From Microseira wollei NIES-4236 (GTDB taxonomy: Bacteria; Cyanobacteriota; Cyanobacteriia; Cyanobacteriales; Aerosakkonemataceae), in NCBI RefSeq assembly GCF_020521235.1, contig NZ_BLAY01000001.1, positions 124,001-188,000 of the forward strand: a stretch of DNA of 64,000 bases. The letters run 5' to 3'. The translations under genes were made by a program, and so were the position numbers. Position 1 is the first letter of the stretch; every line of letters begins with the position of its first letter. Shown piece by piece: positions 60,757 through 64,000 of the stretch. Under the pieces are notes generated by a model. That model was not told where the DNA came from and searched no databases. It worked only from the letters and a program-made list of their open reading frames with translations.

Positions 60757-63261
60757 TTATTTATCGGTACAATTAACTGTTCTATACCAGGAATCTTGAG
60801 GTGCATTCGCTACAAGTTCTACTTGACCATTTCGATTAATTACCCATCCCGTTGCCTCAATAATTGGTTGGTTATCAGTTGTCGGTTGTCCTGTCTGGGT
60901 TGTACTGGAACGACCGACAGAGGACACCGGACGAATATCCCGCCAAACAGCGCGACCTCTGAGAGTTTGAGAGGGGTCTGAAGGTAACCCGCCGCGTCCG
61001 GTAACTACAAAACGATTACCCCGATCTGCGGCACATCCAGCGACAATTTGATTGCTGGGGTCGACGAAATTTTCCGGCAGCTGGACTATGGTAGCAGCGG
61101 GATCGAGATTGGGGGTGTTGATTTGTATAGTGCCGCTTAAAGCAGGAGTTCCCCCAGTAGCGGTAATGTCGCTTTGGGGGGTGATTCGTTGCTGGACTTG
61201 AGCGCCGAAAATACCTTGGGCAGTAATATTCACATTTCCCCCAAGACTAGCTACAGAATTAGCGGTGATGTCGCTATTTTCTAAAGCAGCTAGGGCATCT
61301 GTATTGATAGTAATATTGCCGCCGTTTCCCTTTCCGCCTAAATCGCCAGCAGTAGCGGAGATAAAGCTGTGGCGGCGCATGACAAGCGAGCGCGAGCGCA
61401 CGGTAAAATTCCCTCCTACACCCGTTTCTGATGTTCCCTCCAAACCCCCTTCATTGTCCATCAAAATGGCATTAGCCACGACTTCTAAATTTCCTGCATC
61501 CCCCGTTCCCTGAGCGCGAATGCTCACTCTTCCTTTATCTCGCAGAATTAACCGATCTGTATATATCCTCAAGTTTCCCCCATTACCCGTAGATCCCAGT
61601 TCCGTCACCGAAGTGATGGCGCTAAAACGCCGACCATTGGGGGTAGTTCCCACCAATTCCACCGACTCGCTGGCGTTAATAGTAATATCCCCACCCTCTC
61701 CTCCACCAAACGAACTCGCTGCTAAAGCTGCACCGCTGCCCAAAATTAACCGCCTGGTATTTACGCGCAATTCTCCCGCATCTCCAGTCCCTAAACCGCT
61801 AGTAAAAACAGCACCAAAAGCATTGGCAACGGGGGAAATTGCTGCTAGAGAAATCGGATTGCCGCTGTATACTTCCACCGACTCAGAAGCGTTAATAGTA
61901 ATATCTCCACCGCGTCCATTGCCAAAACTGCTTGTTGTCAGAATTCCGTTATCTCGCGCTATAAGTCTTCTCGTATTAACTATCAAGTTTCCAGAATTTC
62001 TGGCGTTTCCCCCTGCCGTACCCGCAGCGATAAAAGCGGCGATCATTTCCACAGAATTGGCAGCATTGATTGTGACATCTCCCCCCTTGATATTTGCATT
62101 TTCCCCGGCATCACCAAAGGTGCTAGCGGCAATATAAGCGCCATTTTGCAGCCTAAAATTAGGGGTATTAACTGTAATAGCACCTGCAAAACCAGAGCCA
62201 AAGTTGAGGGTAAAAAAGCCGTTTATGAGGTCGGTGGGAGTGATGGTTCCAATCGCAAATCGCAAGACAGTTTCTTCATATCCGCCAGTGCCGATAATTT
62301 CTACTGACTCGGATGCATTAACTGTAATATTTTCTCCAACGAGGCCACCCAAGGTAAAAGATGACAGGCGCGCACCTTCGCTTAAACGCAAAGATCGCGC
62401 TTGGACTTGAATTGCACCGCCACCCGTCCCGCTGGTATCAACCCTTGCCCCACCTAACAGTTGAATATTCCCAAATTCGGTCGGTAATTGCCCATTTTCA
62501 ATTGTCAGTTTGCCATTCTTATTAACTGACAAATCACCATTAATAACCGACCAAAGTTCAATCCGTCCCCCTGGGGTTGTTGGCACAATATTTCCATTAA
62601 CAATGGCTAGGGGAATTCCGCCAGCCGTTAACCCCGAATACAACGGATTATTGCTGCCATAAATCGTTATATTCCCTCCCAACAGTGCTAAAGTTTGTCC
62701 AGTTTCTACGGCAAGATTAGACCCTTGCACTTGAATTGCAGCGTTTGGATTTGAGCCAAATTGCAAGCCAATGGGTACATTAATTGTTAGCAGAGGTGGG
62801 GCGGTGGGATTGGTCGCAGAAAAACTACTACCATCGGCAAATCTAATGCTGTTGGCGGTACTGCCGATAAACGAACCACCGATATTTAACCTGGCATTGG
62901 GGCCAAAAATAATGCCGTTGGGATTAAGCAGAAATAAATTAGCGGTTCCCTTAGCGCTAATTAATCCATCAATATTAGAAATGTTTCCCCCCGTGACGCG
63001 GCTAAAGATATTTTCGATCCCCGAACCATTGTTAAAAAATGCCGCACCGCCTGTAGGGACAGAAAATTCGCCAAAACTGTGAAACAAGCTTTTGCCAGTT
63101 TGAGTACCGCCTTCAATTTGAAAATTATTCCCGTTGGGGATAACAATCGTATTGTTGGGCAGCGTCCGATCCGGGACGATTTGTGCAAACGCAGAGCTAG
63201 TGGCACTTAGCCACAAGAGAGAAATTGTACCCAGTTTCCCAGCTCGACCAGAAAGTTTCAT
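60757..63261 (-). CDS. TpsA-type filamentous hemagglutinin-like secreted protein
   Basis: An 834-residue exoprotein. A signal peptide (KLGTISLLWLSATSSAFAQI) precedes a two-partner-secretion domain: TQTGKSLFHSFGEFSVPTGG, ANLFLLNPNGIIFGPNARLN and the NPNG-I motif. The rest (~200-750) is a beta-helix of repeats such as GGDITINASESVE and VNTRRLILGSG. It ends in a conserved cyanobacterial C-terminal region (PTTDNQPIIEATGWVINRNG). A TpsB pore must export it; none is in this window. Confidence 0.92.
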   Translation of the reverse strand: MKLSGRAGKLGTISLLWLSATSSAFAQIVPDRTLPNNTIVIPNGNNFQIEGGTQTGKSLFHSFGEFSVPTGGAAFFNNGSGIENIFSRVTGGNISNIDGLISAKGTANLFLLNPNGIIFGPNARLNIGGSFIGSTANSIRFADGSSFSATNPTAPPLLTINVPIGLQFGSNPNAAIQVQGSNLAVETGQTLALLGGNITIYGSNNPLYSGLTAGGIPLAIVNGNIVPTTPGGRIELWSVINGDLSVNKNGKLTIENGQLPTEFGNIQLLGGARVDTSGTGGGAIQVQARSLRLSEGARLSSFTLGGLVGENITVNASESVEIIGTGGYEETVLRFAIGTITPTDLINGFFTLNFGSGFAGAITVNTPNFRLQNGAYIAASTFGDAGENANIKGGDVTINAANSVEMIAAFIAAGTAGGNARNSGNLIVNTRRLIARDNGILTTSSFGNGRGGDITINASESVEVYSGNPISLAAISPVANAFGAVFTSGLGTGDAGELRVNTRRLILGSGAALAASSFGGGEGGDITINASESVELVGTTPNGRRFSAITSVTELGSTGNGGNLRIYTDRLILRDKGRVSIRAQGTGDAGNLEVVANAILMDNEGGLEGTSETGVGGNFTVRSRSLVMRRHSFISATAGDLGGKGNGGNITINTDALAALENSDITANSVASLGGNVNITAQGIFGAQVQQRITPQSDITATGGTPALSGTIQINTPNLDPAATIVQLPENFVDPSNQIVAGCAADRGNRFVVTGRGGLPSDPSQTLRGRAVWRDIRPVSSVGRSSTTQTGQPTTDNQPIIEATGWVINRNGQVELVANAPQDSWYRTVNCTDK

Positions 63262-63562
63262 GGTGTTATTTTTTCCTTTGTTGCCGCTACATGCTCCTCA
63301 TAGGATCTGTAAACGCACCGGAGATAAAATTTTTATTTATACCATATTTCTTTGGAATTGTCAAAGGAGGAGGGGAGCAAACGCTTTGGCTCAGCCCCCA
63401 CGAAGAGCGCTTCGTGCGTAGGCTTGCAGGAGAATCACCCCCAGATAAATAAGAAATATTACTTAGCTTAAATATTAATAATATTTACTTACAAAGAAGT
63501 AACGAACAAATCCACTAAATTAATAAAGGTAAATAAAATCTCAATCAACAAGAGAGAATGCC

Positions 63563-64000
63563 ATGCACTTGAGTGAAGTCACCCATCCCAACCAGTTGCA
63601 CGGGCTGTCGATACATCAACTTAAGCAAATTGCCCGTCAGATGCGGGAAAAGCATTTACAAACCGTGGCGACGAGTGGCGGTCACCTCGGCCCGGGGTTG
63701 GGTGTGGTGGAACTAACACTAGCACTTTACCAGACTCTAGACCTAGACCGGGATAAAGTCATCTGGGACGTGGGACACCAAGCGTATCCCCATAAAATGA
63801 TTACCGGGCGTTACCATCGCTTCCACACCCTGCGGCAAAAAGATGGTATTGCCGGGTACCTCAAGCGGTGCGAAAGCAAATTCGACCACTTCGGTGCCGG
63901 ACATGCTTCCACCAGTATTTCCGCCGCGTTAGGTATGGCCTTGGCGCGGGACGCCAAAGGGGATAACTATAAAACTGTCGCCGTGATTGGGGACGGTGCT
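63563..64000 (+). CDS. dxs: 1-deoxy-D-xylulose-5-phosphate synthase, 5' part
   Basis: The frame is open to the window edge (146 codons). It opens [20 protein letters not shown] and contains [40 protein letters not shown] and [20 protein letters not shown], the thiamine-diphosphate-enzyme hallmarks of DXS, first enzyme of the MEP isoprenoid route. AGAGAGAATGCC precedes the ATG. The 301-bp gap before it, shared divergently with the TpsA gene, holds only AT-rich sequence and a short cyanobacterial repeat (about 63395-63430). Confidence 0.95.
   Translation, partial: MHLSEVTHPNQLHGLSIHQLKQIARQMREKHLQTVATSGGHLGPGLGVVELTLALYQTLDLDRDKVIWDVGHQAYPHKMITGRYHRFHTLRQKDGIAGYLKRCESKFDHFGAGHASTSISAALGMALARDAKGDNYKTVAVIGDGA

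Noticed and set aside
61265-62137. Long plus-strand frames opposite the TpsA gene
   Set aside because: They arise from the repetitive beta-helix coding sequence (PPSPP-rich translations) and have no independent coding signal.

Overview
The window looks like part of a filamentous cyanobacterial chromosome (Oscillatoria/Microcoleus/Kamptonema-like; genus is inference). Support: many GCGATCGC (HIP1) octamers, heptameric ATTAGCA/ATTACCA-type short tandem repeats, and cyanobacterium-typical genes: Psb28, zeta-carotene desaturase, neutral invertase GH100, an HmpF-like protein, an Npun_F0494-type protein, DUF928 and CHAT/TPR proteins. It is rich in small palindromic repeats and IS200/IS605-superfamily elements.

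Layout. 0-12.4 kb: toxin-antitoxin pair, DrrAB-like ABC exporter, secreted small protein, subtilase with RTX-type C-terminus, peroxiredoxin Q, cobyric acid synthase, small ferredoxin, invertase. 12.7-36.7 kb: one long minus-strand ribosomal-peptide (RiPP) locus. A class II lanthipeptide synthetase (LanM) lies upstream of two nearly identical nitrile-hydratase-like-leader precursors with the identical core CTWGANCQSSIG. They are followed by two sulfotransferases, an uncharacterised protein family present twice, a squalene-cyclase-like protein with DADTT, three phytanoyl-dioxygenase (PhyH) paralogues, a JmjC/cupin hydroxylase, a B12-domain radical SAM maturase and a prolyl-hydroxylase-like oxygenase. 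36.7-48.9 kb: degraded oxygenase fragment, truncated HmpF-like protein, Uma2 protein, SRPBCC plus zeta-carotene desaturase, two conserved hypotheticals, IscA-like protein, TPR protein. 48.9-52.3 kb: complete IS605-type element, TIGR01777 oxidoreductase, Psb28. 52.5-63.3 kb: minus-strand CHASE2-PAS-cyclase, DUF928, CHAT-TPR and TpsA-type adhesin genes, with a catalytically eroded IscB and its putative omegaRNA inserted among them. The 5' end of dxs closes the window.

Most striking: three different TnpB elements interrupt three different tailoring genes of the RiPP locus (a PhyH gene, the radical SAM gene, and one copy of the unknown family). Computational excision restores, or nearly restores, each reading frame. 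The locus also has a mosaic sulfotransferase duplication, a decayed second copy of an oxygenase, two unusual candidate precursor peptides at its ends, and a ~100-bp direct repeat at both flanks. I read it as a recently functional, fast-evolving lanthipeptide/proteusin-like pathway that is being dismantled by, or diversified around, TnpB elements.
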